A stretch of 64,000 nt of DNA from Psychrobacillus sp044762855 (GTDB lineage: Bacteria; Bacillota; Bacilli; Bacillales_A; Planococcaceae), in contig NZ_JBIWFB010000011.1 of NCBI RefSeq assembly GCF_044762855.1, positions 1 to 64,000 on the forward strand, in the 5' to 3' direction. Below, piece after piece: positions 26,430 to 35,273 of this stretch. The notes under the pieces are model-generated. The model worked only from the letters and a program-made list of their open reading frames with translations. It was not told the origin of the DNA and did no database searches. Position 1 is the first letter of the stretch. Every line of letters starts with the position of its first letter. A program made the position numbers and the translations under genes.

Positions 26430-26918
26430 ATGATGAATAAAATCAAGTATTTAGTCTTTGCAATAGCTATTGCTTTATTATCAATATATTTGTATCAGAA
26501 TTTCATCTATTATCAAATTCCTTTCAATCCTATTAAAGAGTATGTATCTGAATCCATGGTTGACTTTCATATTACGCAAAATCTTCCTAATGGTGAATCA
26601 GTCAGTGTAAAATGCCATGAGCCGGATACTTGTGATTTAGTTTTGGAATATCTTAGCGATCTAAAATTAATACCTTTAAAAGACAAGAAGGCTCAGAAGA
26701 TGATTTCTGACAAAGAACATGATACCTATTTAACAGGGGTGTTAAAGTTCACTGAATCCGAAGAGATATTTATCAAGGATATATATATAGACGACCCTAC
26801 TGTCCTTTATATTAGTTCTGCTAATTCAGGGTTCAAGCGAGAAGGATATTATAAAATTGTCGATTCTACGTTTGATTATAACTATATTTTTGAGTTGATT
26901 AGTAAAACTGAGGAATAA
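26430..26918 (+). CDS. Membrane-anchored hypothetical protein
   Basis: Protein of 162 residues with one N-terminal hydrophobic segment (YLVFAIAIALLSIYLY) and an extracytoplasmic domain containing a Cys pair (KCHEPDTCDLV) that could form a disulfide. No named family recognised. ATG 26430 (or 26433) follows AAAGGA. The next gene encodes another single-anchor protein, but 80 bp of intergenic sequence separates them. Confidence 0.6.
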   Translation: MMNKIKYLVFAIAIALLSIYLYQNFIYYQIPFNPIKEYVSESMVDFHITQNLPNGESVSVKCHEPDTCDLVLEYLSDLKLIPLKDKKAQKMISDKEHDTYLTGVLKFTESEEIFIKDIYIDDPTVLYISSANSGFKREGYYKIVDSTFDYNYIFELISKTEE

Positions 26919-26999
26919 AAATCTTATTCGATCCTGATATCTCTACTATGAAATAAACTTGAAAGTTGGCTTATTATTTCAGTATAAAGGGAGATTTTA

Positions 27000-27479
27000 T
27001 TGAAAAAGAAAACATTCTTATGGATTATATTGCCTTTATTATTAATAGGATTTGTCTTATTTAATTGGAATTATATTTCACAAAATACTGAATGGAAATT
27101 GAATTGGGGATTTGGAGTGCCCAGACCACTTAAGATAGAAACAATATTTGATACAAGAAATGGTTTTTCAAGTGAAGGAGAATCTTTTCATATTCTTAAA
27201 TATAGATCAATTGAAGAGAAGTTAAAGGAGAAAGATGGTTGGGTTACTATTGATGAAGAATCCTTTGATACTGTTTTAATACACCTTAAAAAATTTCAAA
27301 AAGATACGGCTAGTATAAATAAGGATTTGCAGAATCTACCAGTATTGTTTCAAGATAATCCAGTGACGTACAATCATAAGGATAAATACTTTTATAAATT
27401 GGAAGAAGACAATAGCTACATACTTGCAATTTCAAATGCGAAAGAACAAAAACTGTTCGTAATGCAATGGATTCAATAG
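27000..27479 (+). CDS. Membrane-anchored hypothetical protein
   Basis: Protein of 159 residues from TTG 27000 behind AAGGGAG. N-terminal anchor (TFLWIILPLLLIGFVLF), then a soluble outside domain rich in charged residues. Not recognised. Similar in layout but not in sequence to the preceding protein. Confidence 0.6.
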   Translation: MKKKTFLWIILPLLLIGFVLFNWNYISQNTEWKLNWGFGVPRPLKIETIFDTRNGFSSEGESFHILKYRSIEEKLKEKDGWVTIDEESFDTVLIHLKKFQKDTASINKDLQNLPVLFQDNPVTYNHKDKYFYKLEEDNSYILAISNAKEQKLFVMQWIQ

Positions 27480-27561
27480 TTGAATATAAATATGTATGAA
27501 GGCTGATGAATTAATAGGGAAACTTTGCTGATCATTGAAGACATAAAGAAGGAGTTGTCGA

Positions 27562-27879
27562 ATGAAAAGAAAAATAAAACTGTTTAGTATTACTTTGGTA
27601 TTTGGCATAATCGCAATTGTATCGGTACTTTTTGATTTTATTGGAATTAAATTTATAAATCCATTTCTAATGTCAAATCCAGTATTAGATACTCTGTTTC
27701 AGAACGGTTTTAGCTTTATTATCGACAATGAATTGCAATTGCAAGAAACAAATAGTGCTATATTTCACTATACAAAATGGGCGTATTTTATTCATTTAGG
27801 GAGTTGTTTATTGGTAGGAAGTCTTATAGATTTTAGTAAAAATAAGATGTTTTTTGGTAAAGTTTCGGACCTGAAATGA
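27562..27879 (+). CDS. Small membrane protein
   Basis: Protein of 105 residues with two hydrophobic segments (FSITLVFGIIAIVSVLFDFI near the N-terminus and WAYFIHLGSCLLVGSLI near residue 78). AAGGAG precedes the ATG. No family recognised. A compact repeat end follows 12 bp after the stop. Confidence 0.6.
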   Translation: MKRKIKLFSITLVFGIIAIVSVLFDFIGIKFINPFLMSNPVLDTLFQNGFSFIIDNELQLQETNSAIFHYTKWAYFIHLGSCLLVGSLIDFSKNKMFFGKVSDLK

Positions 27880-27891
27880 AATTCCTTAATC

Positions 27892-27912
27892 AACTAACTG
27901 AGCAGGTTAGTT
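27892..27912. repeat. Compact repeat end (boxes adjacent)
   Basis: AACTAAC-TGAGCAG-GTTAGTT: the left and right boxes of the repeat family lie seven bases apart, as if the inside had been deleted or as a stand-alone 7-bp-stem hairpin. Confidence 0.7.
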
Positions 27913-27977
27913 ATAAGGACAATAGTTCGCTTTCTCAATGGTTATACTTGCTATATCTATTTTTTTATTTCTTACTT

Positions 27978-28091
27978 AAATAACGGTTGCTTTAGTTAAA
28001 CATGACCATCATTTTGTTAGGATAAATATAAGAGTAAAATAAGTTTCGTCAATCTATTGTGTGCGGTTTCTCTTAAACTACCGCGCAATAA
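27978..28091. repeat. Two-ended intergenic repeat, degenerate copy
   Basis: Left AAATAAC, GG, TTGCTTTAGTTAAAC; half of the GACCATC hairpin is kept; right part TCTTAAACTACCGCGCAAT corresponds to the usual TTAAACTAACGCAGCAGG with substitutions. Confidence 0.6.
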
Positions 28092-28154
28092 GGCACAAAA
28101 AGGAGTTTAGAAGAAGAGTGGTGAATTTAATTAACATATTCAGGGGGTTGGAGA

Positions 28155-28316
28155 ATGAAGGGGCTATTTTATTTAATATTGGGTTCTTTGATAGGATGGT
28201 TTATATGGGGAGTTTTTACAAAGGATTTTTCTTCGAATGGGTTTAGCTTCTTATTAATAGGACTTATTTTAGGGTTCTTAACTGGCAGGCGGAATCCAAA
28301 AGAAGTAACAGAATGA
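28155..28316 (+). CDS. Very small membrane protein (53 aa)
   Basis: Starts at ATG 28155 seven bases behind GGGGG. Two hydrophobic helices (LFYLILGSLIGWFIWGVF and FSFLLIGLILGFLTG) separated by a short loop, ending in a basic tail GRRNPKEVTE. A longer frame overlapping it at 28061-28246 has no ribosome site and is a shadow. Function unknown. Confidence 0.65.
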   Translation: MKGLFYLILGSLIGWFIWGVFTKDFSSNGFSFLLIGLILGFLTGRRNPKEVTE

Positions 28317-28476
28317 ATTCAAAACTTCTTCGATTAGATTGTTGAGTAACTTATTTATGAACATGTAATTAGGAGACGTGGATTTAGTCTTTTACTGAGA
28401 TGGATATCGGAAATTCTTTATAGAAATTAATAGGAATGTTATTACGTTTTGATTAGGTAAAGAAAGGAGGTCCACT

Positions 28477-28584
28477 ATGACAAGAATTATGAGAAGTTTA
28501 AAGGTTCGCTCTATGCAAAGTGTATTCTGTAAACAAGGTGGAAGTTTGTATGGAGCTAGAAATTGGTTTCCGCCTGTAAAGTGA
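28477..28584 (+). CDS. Possible 35-residue basic peptide
   Basis: ATG 28477 sits seven bases behind AAAGGAGG. The peptide MTRIMRSLKVRSMQSVFCKQ continues to PPVK and stops at 28584. It precedes the CD3324-type gene by 65 bp. It could be a leader peptide, a small protein or a gene remnant. Confidence 0.4.
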   Translation: MTRIMRSLKVRSMQSVFCKQGGSLYGARNWFPPVK

Positions 28585-28649
28585 TGAATGTTTATAGTAA
28601 TGACTTTGCTACCTTAAAAATTTCATCTATTTTAAGGAGCGAATCTAAC

Positions 28650-28916
28650 ATGAAATATGTAAATGCAGAAAACATCTTTCCGGTAGAATTACTGAATGAA
28701 ATACAGAAGTATGTAAATGGAGAAATGGTTTACGTCCCTATTTCTAAGGGATTACGGAAAAAATGGGGCGAAAATTCTGGGAGTAAAACTTATTTGAATA
28801 ATAGAAACGATGATATCCGTCAACTATTTTCAGCTGGTCTAAAGATAGACCAACTTTCAGATCGATTCTTTCTTTCTCGCGATAGTATTAAAAAAATTGT
28901 CTACTCCAAAAAATAG
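28650..28916 (+). CDS. CD3324-family HTH-like protein
   Basis: Protein of 88 residues. MKYVNAENIFPVELLNEIQK and YVPISKGLRKKWGENSG match the CD3324 family, followed by a C-terminal helix-turn-helix (IRQLFSAGLKIDQLSDRFFL-SRDSIKKIV). ATG 28650 behind AAGGAG is the family start; the frame extends 29 codons upstream without a ribosome site. Likely a small DNA-binding protein. Confidence 0.8.
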   Translation: MKYVNAENIFPVELLNEIQKYVNGEMVYVPISKGLRKKWGENSGSKTYLNNRNDDIRQLFSAGLKIDQLSDRFFLSRDSIKKIVYSKK

Positions 28917-28924
28917 TTTGTATG

Positions 28925-28959
28925 TGTCACATTGGATTAAATCTGATGTGACTTTTTTG
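28925..28959 (+). terminator. Terminator
   Basis: GTCACAT ... ATGTGAC arms with an extended stem and TTTTTT, directly after the CD3324-type gene. Confidence 0.8.
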
Positions 28960-29143
28960 TATAAAGTTTAGTTTATAATCATTCATTATATATATTCACT
29001 GGATTGTTTTCAGTATCATTACAGTATAGCTTAGGAGAACAAGTAACGAATTTGTTCAATTATCCGATCATTATTAGAACTATGTTTCAGGAGAGTGATG
29101 AAAGAAATTTTTATACCTACTACTATCCCTGGAGGAAGAATCG

Positions 29144-29683
29144 ATGAAAATTGATATACAATTAACTGATAATAATGAAGCATATATTATCAAAAACTTA
29201 TACCCCTTGTACTTGTATGACTTATCAGGACATTACGGCAGAGTCCCAAATGTTCATGGGATTTACGAGGATAATGATGATATTCGAACGTTAAACGACC
29301 AGTATGAAGTTCAAAATATCTGGTGGGAAAAGCCAGATATTTTATTCCCTTATTTAGTTTTAGTAGATGGGATACCTGTAGGATTTATGCTAATAGCGAC
29401 TCCACCACATTGTAATAACGGTATTGATTATTTTGTTAATGAATTCTTTTTAATCCAATCATTACGAGGGAAAGGTATTGCTGAAAGAGTAGCAAATATT
29501 GTATTTGATCAATTCAAAGGGAATTGGGAGTTGTTTACTAATCCATTAAAAGAAAATATAGTTGGGCAAAAGTTTTGGAGGAAAACAATTTCAAATTACA
29601 CGAATGGAGCTTACGTTGAGGAAGAAGGAGAAACATTCGATGGATCTAAACTTATCTTCCGATTTAATAATATAAAAAAATAA
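29144..29683 (+). CDS. GNAT acetyltransferase
   Basis: Protein of 179 residues. The substrate strand VDGIPVGFMLIATPP and acetyl-CoA loop IQSLRGKGIAERVANIVF identify a GNAT of the COG5628-like predicted acetyltransferase group. GGAGG lies before the ATG. Substrate unknown. Confidence 0.83.
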   Translation: MKIDIQLTDNNEAYIIKNLYPLYLYDLSGHYGRVPNVHGIYEDNDDIRTLNDQYEVQNIWWEKPDILFPYLVLVDGIPVGFMLIATPPHCNNGIDYFVNEFFLIQSLRGKGIAERVANIVFDQFKGNWELFTNPLKENIVGQKFWRKTISNYTNGAYVEEEGETFDGSKLIFRFNNIKK

Positions 29684-29773
29684 AAAGTTTACTAATAGAA
29701 AGTGTTATTTCTGTTCTTATCGAACTAACGCGGTATAGGAATAAAAAACAAATTTTTAAGAGGAGAAAGAAAA

Positions 29774-30157
29774 GTGAAGAACCTTTTAATAGCTTCGCAC
29801 TGTATATTTCCAACATCAGACATAGTAAAAACTGCTGATTTTTATGAACGAAAATTGGGATTTAAAGCTGTACAGTATTTGGATGCAAATGAACCTCATA
29901 TTTGTCTGTATCGTGATACAACAGAGATTATCTTAACTAGAACTAACGGTCAACATGTAATTCCAAATAGAGAACTATATGGCTACGGGTATGATGCGTA
30001 CTTTATCACAAAGGATCAAGAGAAACTTCTAGAAGAGTTAATCAATTCCAATGTGAAAATCATCCGTAAAATAGAAAATACTGATTACAATAATAAAGAA
30101 TTTGTAGTGGAAGATATAGATGGAAGATGGATAGCATTTGGCATTAAAGTAGGTTAA
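29774..30157 (+). CDS. VOC-fold (bleomycin-resistance-like) protein
   Basis: Protein of 127 residues, GTG start behind GAGGAG. FPTSDIVKTADFYERKLGFK and the closing FVVEDIDGRWIAFGIKV match the VOC pattern seen in bleomycin-resistance-type binding proteins and small dioxygenases. Different from the VOC protein at 18994. Confidence 0.83.
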   Translation: MKNLLIASHCIFPTSDIVKTADFYERKLGFKAVQYLDANEPHICLYRDTTEIILTRTNGQHVIPNRELYGYGYDAYFITKDQEKLLEELINSNVKIIRKIENTDYNNKEFVVEDIDGRWIAFGIKVG

Positions 30158-30254
30158 AAGAAAGAACGCTGTTTATGAATGATGACTGGGTTATATGCGA
30201 AGGGAAAGGTATAAAAGTAATTACTGCTATTAACATGATCAACCTCATTAATAA

Positions 30255-30298
30255 CAACACCTAAAATCCCAAATATATAAGGGGTTAAGGTGTTTTTT
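30255..30298 (+). terminator. Terminator
   Basis: AACACCT...CCC / GGGGTTAAGGTGTT with a run of six T, in the 247-bp gap before the stress-protein gene. Confidence 0.7.
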
Positions 30299-30404
30299 AC
30301 TTGCTTATAGAGTTAATTGGTGAAACTAAAAGCTGAAATATGTCTAGAAAAACTTGAAAACGGGTAAAGAATACATAGTTGAAGCAAGTAGGAGGTAATT
30401 TTTA

Positions 30405-30842
30405 ATGAAGAATCATGTTATTGGCGTATACGAAAATGAACAACAAGCGGTTGAAGTTGTGGAAGAATTAAAAGGGAAGGGTTATACAACGGAGGATATT
30501 TCAGTTATTGCTAAAAATATAAAAGAACTATCAGAGATCACACAGGAAGTAAAACCCACCACTATGGATGGAGCCATTGCAGGAGCTCTAACTGGGGGAG
30601 CAATTGGCATAGCGGGAGTGTTAGCAGGGTTATCCGCTGTATTAATCCCTGGATTTGGTGCTGTGTTGGCTGCAGGTCCTATTATTACAACAATTGGGGG
30701 AGCAGTCGTAGGGGCCAGCTCTGGTGCTGGAGGATTGAAACATGCTCTTATGGAAATTGGAATCCCAGATGATGAAGCTGAACGCTATTCTAATGATGTT
30801 CAGGATGGTAAGATCCTTGTATTTCTTCATCCCAAAGAGTGA
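30405..30842 (+). CDS. General-stress-protein-17M-like (YflT domain) protein
   Basis: Protein of 145 residues. The N-terminal YflT-type domain is MKNHVIGVYENEQQAVEVVE...YTTEDISVIAK. The middle is a glycine-rich hydrophobic segment (GAIAGALTGGAIGIAGVLAG) as in the 17M family of general stress proteins. AGGAGG precedes the ATG. Probably sigma-B-type stress associated; biochemical role unknown. Confidence 0.85.
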   Translation: MKNHVIGVYENEQQAVEVVEELKGKGYTTEDISVIAKNIKELSEITQEVKPTTMDGAIAGALTGGAIGIAGVLAGLSAVLIPGFGAVLAAGPIITTIGGAVVGASSGAGGLKHALMEIGIPDDEAERYSNDVQDGKILVFLHPKE

Positions 30843-30877
30843 GAGTGGATTGAAGGGTCCCCATGTTTGCACTACGA

Positions 30878-30992
30878 TACTAGTAAACTCTTAGACCATC
30901 ATATGATGGTCTAATTTCAGGTCTAAAGCACCGAGTAGATTTTGGCTAATCATTGTGAAATGCTAGAATTAAATGAAGGAGACAGATTAGTT
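30878..30992. repeat. Two-ended intergenic repeat, copy with perfect inner palindrome
   Basis: TAGACCATCATATGATGGTCTA (30892-30913) is a perfect 22-bp palindrome here. The internal ATTGTGAAATG is conserved; right end GACAG then ATTAGTT (30986-30992). Left box is decayed. Confidence 0.65.
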
Positions 30993-31110
30993 AAATAAGA
31001 TAGTAAAACTAATTTGAGAAGGAATTTTATGGAGAAAAATAGTATAATAATAAAGTCTAAAAATTAATCGATGTAATTTTAGGACATAGTTGTTAAAGGA
31101 GGCGTTCATT

Positions 31111-31167
31111 ATGACAAATAATAGAACTAGTATGGTGAAAGATTACAAGGGGATAACGACTAATTAA
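31111..31167 (+). other. Short frame with strong ribosome site
   Basis: AAAGGAGG precedes ATG 31111 opening only 18 codons (MTNNRTSMVKDYKGITTN). Probably the 5' stump of a lost gene, or a leader before the acetyltransferase at 31211. Confidence 0.35.
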
Positions 31168-31210
31168 CAAAGTTGTTTAGCGTTTCCCCGAATAATGAAA
31201 GGGGAAAATT

Positions 31211-31660
31211 ATGAGTTTAGAAAATGTGAAAATTGTAGAATTAAATGCAGAGAACTGGTACGACTGTTGTGAATTAGAAGTATCAACAGAACAGAAAGAA
31301 TATATGGAACCCAATGCCGTATCAATAGCTCAGTCAAAGTTTGAAACTTCATTAAAGCCATATGCTATCTATGTTGCAGATGAGATAGTTGGTTTTCTAA
31401 TGTACAATTCAGTTCAAGAAGAACTGGATGGTTATTGGATATATAGAATAATGGTGGATAAGAAATTTCAAGGCAAAGGTATAGGTAAAGCTGCAACTAA
31501 GTTAATGATTTTAGAAATGGCTAAATTACCTGATGCGAAAAAAATTGTTGTAGGTTATCATCCTGAAAATTTAGGAGCACATAATTTATACTCAAGTTTG
31601 GGCTTTATCGATAATGGTGATAGGTTCGGTAAGGAAATGGCAGTTATCAAAAATGTTTAA
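31211..31660 (+). CDS. GNAT acetyltransferase, polyamine (BltD-like) type
   Basis: Protein of 149 residues. YWIYRIMVDKKFQGKGIGKA and GYHPENLGAHNLYSSLGF match spermine/spermidine acetyltransferases of the BltD/PaiA group, as does the length. It starts 10 bp behind GAAAGGGG. It is a single gene between a repeat right end (30992) and a repeat left end (31706). Confidence 0.8.
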   Translation: MSLENVKIVELNAENWYDCCELEVSTEQKEYMEPNAVSIAQSKFETSLKPYAIYVADEIVGFLMYNSVQEELDGYWIYRIMVDKKFQGKGIGKAATKLMILEMAKLPDAKKIVVGYHPENLGAHNLYSSLGFIDNGDRFGKEMAVIKNV

Positions 31661-31668
31661 GATTGACA

Positions 31669-31707
31669 GCACAATAAAAAGGACCTCTTTGGTCCTTTTT
31701 ATTGTGC
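31669..31707 (+). terminator. Strong terminator
   Basis: Perfect 17-bp arms GCACAATAAAAAGGACC and complement with a short loop. A repeat left end (GCTAATGGTTGCTTTAGTT, from 31706) begins on the last bases of the stem. Confidence 0.9.
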
Positions 31708-31856
31708 TAATGGTTGCTTTAGTTAATTAAGACTGTTATAAATTGAATACTTTAAAAAACTCAAGGGGCATTAATCTATGAAGGGTTAGTGCTTTTTTGT
31801 TAAATAAACTTTATTTGTTGATAAACGACTGAATTTCCATAATTTAATGAAAATAG

Positions 31857-32010
31857 TGCACATTTGGTTGTGCAGTGTTAACAAAGCAGAAATATTCATT
31901 GTGTCTCATTAACAATGAAGCAACATTTAATTGGCTATATGGTCTAACGACACAAGCGTGAATAGCTTGTATAATAAGCATTTAATACAGGCTAACACTT
32001 TAAAGTGTTA
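31857..32010. promoter_or_regulatory. Dyad-rich control region before yfcC-type gene
   Basis: Three dyads: TGCACA-N6-TGTGCA (31857-31874), ACAAGC-N7-GCTTGT (about 31951-31969) followed by TATAAT (-10-like), and the perfect 18-bp palindrome TAACACTTTAAAGTGTTA (31993-32010), 56 bp before the gene. The last is a good operator or mRNA-hairpin candidate. The rest of 31710-31856 shows nothing I can support apart from a weak hairpin near 31772-31797. Confidence 0.5.
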
Positions 32011-32066
32011 GATAATAAAACAATCGATCCATTCGTCTGTATAAATTAACTTAATGGAGGTTTCAA

Positions 32067-33482
32067 ATGGAGAATGAAAAAAATATAAAAAAGAAGAAGT
32101 TTCAACTTCCGCATATTTATGTCATCTTATTTATATTCAGTGCACTTGCGGCGATTTCGACTTATTTTATTCCAGCAGGTCAATTTGAGCGCGTGCCAGG
32201 TCCTGACGGAAGAACAGCGATTGATCCGAACTCATTTTCATATGTGGAATCTGCACCAATTGGTATAGCAGATTTCCTTACTGTAATTCCGCGGGGACTA
32301 ATTGATGCTGGGGAAATTGTATTTTTCACCTTTATTATCGGTGGTATGTTTATGGTGCTGAAGACAACTGGAATAATTGAAGTAGTTGTAGACAGACTAG
32401 CCAACCGATTTGCCAAAAAAAGTATTTTGCTGATCCCGATTTTAACAACAGTATTTGCGATTGGAGCAACTTTAATCGGAACACCTGAACTTTCGCTCGT
32501 TTATATTCCTGTTATTATGCCATTAATTATTGCGTTAGGTTATGATTCCATTGTGGCTGCTTCGATTGCGCTTGTCGGTACGGTAGTAGGATTTACTACG
32601 GGGGTTTTAAACCCGATCAACGTCGGATTATCGCAAAAAATTGTAGGTATCCCTGTTTTTTCAGGATTGGAAATGCGTCTAATTCTTTTTGTTGTTTGTA
32701 TATCGGTTGGAATCTATTTCATCATGCGCTATGCAAAAAAGGTACAGAAGAATCCTTTAAACAGCTATGTTTATGAAGATGACCAAGAAAAAAGAGAACT
32801 TTACAGACAAAAAGAAAAAATTGAAGCGAAAAGTATGAACGCAAGACAAAAATATGCTTCGGTTGTAGCTCTTCTCTTCCTTGGTATGTTAGTGTTTGGT
32901 GTGTTAAAGCTCGGATGGTTCATGGTAGAGATGGCTGGTCTGTTTATCTTTATGGGGATCGTAGTTGGCCTGATTGCCGGACTGAACGCAACCCAGATTT
33001 CTAACGCCTTTACAGAAGGATTCCGTGAAGTGCTCATGGGAGCGATTATTATTGGTCTTGCCCGTTCTGTCGCTGTTGTGTTGGAAGACGGTCAAATTAT
33101 GGATACGATCGTTTACAGCTTGGGCTCACTGGTGGGGGAGATGCCATCTGTTCTTGGTGCAGTAGGAATGTATCTGGTACAGCTGACTATTAACTTTATT
33201 ATCCCATCCGGAAGCGGACAAGCATTAGTAACGATGCCGATTATGGGGCCACTTGCAGATATTATCGGCGTGACTAGACAGACAGCTGTGCTTGCGTTCC
33301 AGCTCGGAGATGGGTTTGCCCATATTCTATTCCCGACTTCTGGTTACTTTATGGCTGCACTTGTAATCGCCGGCGTATCTTGGCAAAAATGGATTCGTTT
33401 CTATATGCCACTATTCCTAGTATTTTCAGCAATTGGCATCGTCACGTTAGTTATCACTCAGATGATACAATATACAGGCTAA
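32067..33482 (+). CDS. YfcC-family (DcuC-like) membrane transporter
   Basis: Membrane protein of 471 residues with about 12 helices. It belongs to the YfcC/C4-dicarboxylate anaerobic carrier superfamily: N-terminal IPAGQFERVPGPDGR loop, hairpin region GTPELSLVYIPVIMPLIIAL, and IPSGSGQALVTMPIMGPLAD near residue 380. Such proteins transport carboxylates or basic amino acids; substrate uncertain. ATGGAGG precedes the ATG. Its third positions look more GC-rich than in neighbouring genes, suggesting a different history. Confidence 0.9.
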   Translation: MENEKNIKKKKFQLPHIYVILFIFSALAAISTYFIPAGQFERVPGPDGRTAIDPNSFSYVESAPIGIADFLTVIPRGLIDAGEIVFFTFIIGGMFMVLKTTGIIEVVVDRLANRFAKKSILLIPILTTVFAIGATLIGTPELSLVYIPVIMPLIIALGYDSIVAASIALVGTVVGFTTGVLNPINVGLSQKIVGIPVFSGLEMRLILFVVCISVGIYFIMRYAKKVQKNPLNSYVYEDDQEKRELYRQKEKIEAKSMNARQKYASVVALLFLGMLVFGVLKLGWFMVEMAGLFIFMGIVVGLIAGLNATQISNAFTEGFREVLMGAIIIGLARSVAVVLEDGQIMDTIVYSLGSLVGEMPSVLGAVGMYLVQLTINFIIPSGSGQALVTMPIMGPLADIIGVTRQTAVLAFQLGDGFAHILFPTSGYFMAALVIAGVSWQKWIRFYMPLFLVFSAIGIVTLVITQMIQYTG

Positions 33483-33506
33483 AATCATTTGGCTTGAACA
33501 TGAATA

Positions 33507-33615
33507 AAGCTGGTACAAAATATTGATGAAGAGATGTAAATCTGAACAATTTATAAGCAAAGATAATTGTTCAAAATTCCTCTTTATTAGAATGTTTTGC
33601 GCCAGCTTCTTTTTT
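33507..33615 (+). terminator. Long nested terminator hairpin
   Basis: Outer arms AAGCTGG...CAAAAT and TTTTGCGCCAGCTT enclose further pairings (GAAGAG with CTCTTT, GAACAATT with AATTGTTC), giving one rod of about 105 nt followed by six T. Much longer than an ordinary terminator; a small MITE-like insertion is an alternative. Confidence 0.7.
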
Positions 33616-33662
33616 GGTATAGAGTTTGTGTAGAAAAGGCAAAAGGCGAGGAGTAATCACCT

Positions 33663-33941
33663 TTGAATTATATTAGATTTTGTATTTATCAATTCATCTT
33701 ATTTACAGCACTTTTTATTATTAACATTCCTCTTGATAAATATATTAGCAAACCATTTAATTCTGTTGATTTAATAGCAATATGTATAAGTTTACTAATC
33801 GTAATAATTGTTTATCAATTGTTAAATAAAATGTATAGGCGATTTGAGAATATTATGTTTCGAAATAAGATAATGATTTCGCTACCAATTGTTATATTAT
33901 CAATCCTGTTTATAGGATTACTTGATCAACTGTTTATTTAG
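33663..33941 (+). CDS. Small three-helix membrane protein
   Basis: Protein of 92 residues from TTG 33663 behind AGGAG. Hydrophobic segments IYQFILFTALFIINIPL, DLIAICISLLIVIIVYQLL and MISLPIVILSILFIGLL. No family recognised. Followed closely by an intergenic repeat copy. Confidence 0.6.
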   Translation: MNYIRFCIYQFILFTALFIINIPLDKYISKPFNSVDLIAICISLLIVIIVYQLLNKMYRRFENIMFRNKIMISLPIVILSILFIGLLDQLFI

Positions 33942-33958
33942 TTTTTTATTTACCCAAA

Positions 33959-34078
33959 GGAAATTCTTTAGTTAAACAAGTCCATCATTTCGATGGTCTT
34001 TTTTTATATCTAAAACATAAGAAAGGTTTCGGCGATCTAATGTGAAATGGTACACTTAAATTGATGCGACGGTTCAAT
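33959..34078. repeat. Two-ended intergenic repeat copy
   Basis: TTCTTTAGTTAAACAAG at the left, hairpin TCCATC/GATGGTC with seven T, internal TGTGAAATGGTACAC, right end ATGCGACGGTTCAAT. Boxes are diverged but the order of parts is complete. Confidence 0.65.
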
Positions 34079-34125
34079 GCAACAAGAAAAGTGATTAAAA
34101 TAGAATAAGGGATAGGGACGTTATT

Positions 34126-34359
34126 ATGGAATTAAAAGAATTTATTGCCTTTCTAAATAAGTTAGATGACAATAATATTTTTTATAAGCTAAATAAAGTT
34201 AGAACTGAAGCTATTATGGTAGATGTAGCTGTACCAGGGCAACGATGGGAAATAGAGTTTTTGGAAGATGGTACAGTTGATATTGAAAAATTCATTAGTG
34301 ATAAGGATATGTATGATGTGTCTGAATTGGAAACTCTTTTTAAGGAATTCAGCGACTAA
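34126..34359 (+). CDS. Small conserved hypothetical, immunity-like
   Basis: Acidic protein of 77 residues. The core RWEIEFLEDGTVDIEKFISD followed by ELETLFKEFSD is a pattern I associate with small orphan Bacillus proteins that often sit near polymorphic-toxin loci as immunity proteins. That role is inference, and no toxin gene is adjacent. It is a single gene between a repeat right end (34078) and a repeat-like left end at 34371 (CGGGTGCTTCTGTTAAAC). Confidence 0.6.
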   Translation: MELKEFIAFLNKLDDNNIFYKLNKVRTEAIMVDVAVPGQRWEIEFLEDGTVDIEKFISDKDMYDVSELETLFKEFSD

Positions 34360-34449
34360 ATTTACCTGTGCAATCGGGTGCTTCTGTTAAACAAAGACAA
34401 GTTTATTGAGAATAACTAATTAGAGAATAGTGAAACGAGGGGTTTGGAA

Positions 34450-35217
34450 GTGGAGAAAGTTCTCAAGAAAATAAAGGAATTAGAGTCAGGTGAAGTGGGA
34501 ATAATCATTTATTCTTCTGCAAGTAAAGATACACTATTATCATTAAACAAAGGTTTATTAGTTCCTCTTGCTTCTGCAGCAAAAGTTGCAATTGCCTTTT
34601 GTATTGCAAAATTGGTTGATGAAGGGCACTATAACTGGACTGATATGGTGGAAGATGTAACTTTAAATCCAAAAGAGGATAGTAACGAAGTGTATCCTCA
34701 CTTTCAAAATAGAGCAAAATTAGCACTTCGAGATGCGGTAGAAGTGATGGTAGCCTGTCATGATAGTTTTGTAGCCGACAGAATTGTTCAATTTTGTGGT
34801 GGATGGGAAATGATAAATCAAAAAGTAAAAACCTATTTTAAAAATATACATATTACTCAAAATCCAAGAGATTTAGATAACAAGGGTGAATTGAGAGAGA
34901 TATTAGAACTTTTACATTTAATTTATCATGGGTACAAAACTAATCCTGAGCTCTGGATTCCGGTTATTAATGGTTTAGTTAGGCAACGAGGTGATATAGA
35001 AGGAGTACCAAGCCATTTCTTAAATCATATGACTGGTGGATTAGATAATGTAGTAATAGATATCGGGATAATGGGTGAGTTTTCCAAAAATCCATTATTA
35101 TTTGTTTTGGGGGCAAAGGAGTTACCAAATCGATATGAAGAGAAATTAGCAGATGAAATAATTATGGAGACAATGAAACTGATCTATGATGAATATTGCA
35201 ATCAAGAAGATGATTAG
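34450..35217 (+). CDS. Class A beta-lactamase-like serine hydrolase
   Basis: Protein of about 255 residues, no signal peptide. SxxK in PLASAAKVAIAF (about residue 42), second motif around CHDSF, and MTGGLDNVV in place of the KTG box: the order seen in class A-like hydrolases, but with non-standard second and third boxes. GTG 34450 lies seven bases after GAGGGG; TTG 34444 is too close. Being cytoplasmic, it is unlikely to give beta-lactam resistance. Confidence 0.82.
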   Translation: MEKVLKKIKELESGEVGIIIYSSASKDTLLSLNKGLLVPLASAAKVAIAFCIAKLVDEGHYNWTDMVEDVTLNPKEDSNEVYPHFQNRAKLALRDAVEVMVACHDSFVADRIVQFCGGWEMINQKVKTYFKNIHITQNPRDLDNKGELREILELLHLIYHGYKTNPELWIPVINGLVRQRGDIEGVPSHFLNHMTGGLDNVVIDIGIMGEFSKNPLLFVLGAKELPNRYEEKLADEIIMETMKLIYDEYCNQEDD

Positions 35218-35273
35218 GAATATAAAAGTATAGCTGATTAATACTGCTTATTCAGTGAATAGTACTTTAGTTT

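Noticed and set aside
28061..28246. 61-codon frame overlapping the small membrane gene
   Set aside because: No ribosome site and it starts inside a degenerate repeat; the 53-residue frame at 28155 has both a ribosome site and a membrane-protein pattern.
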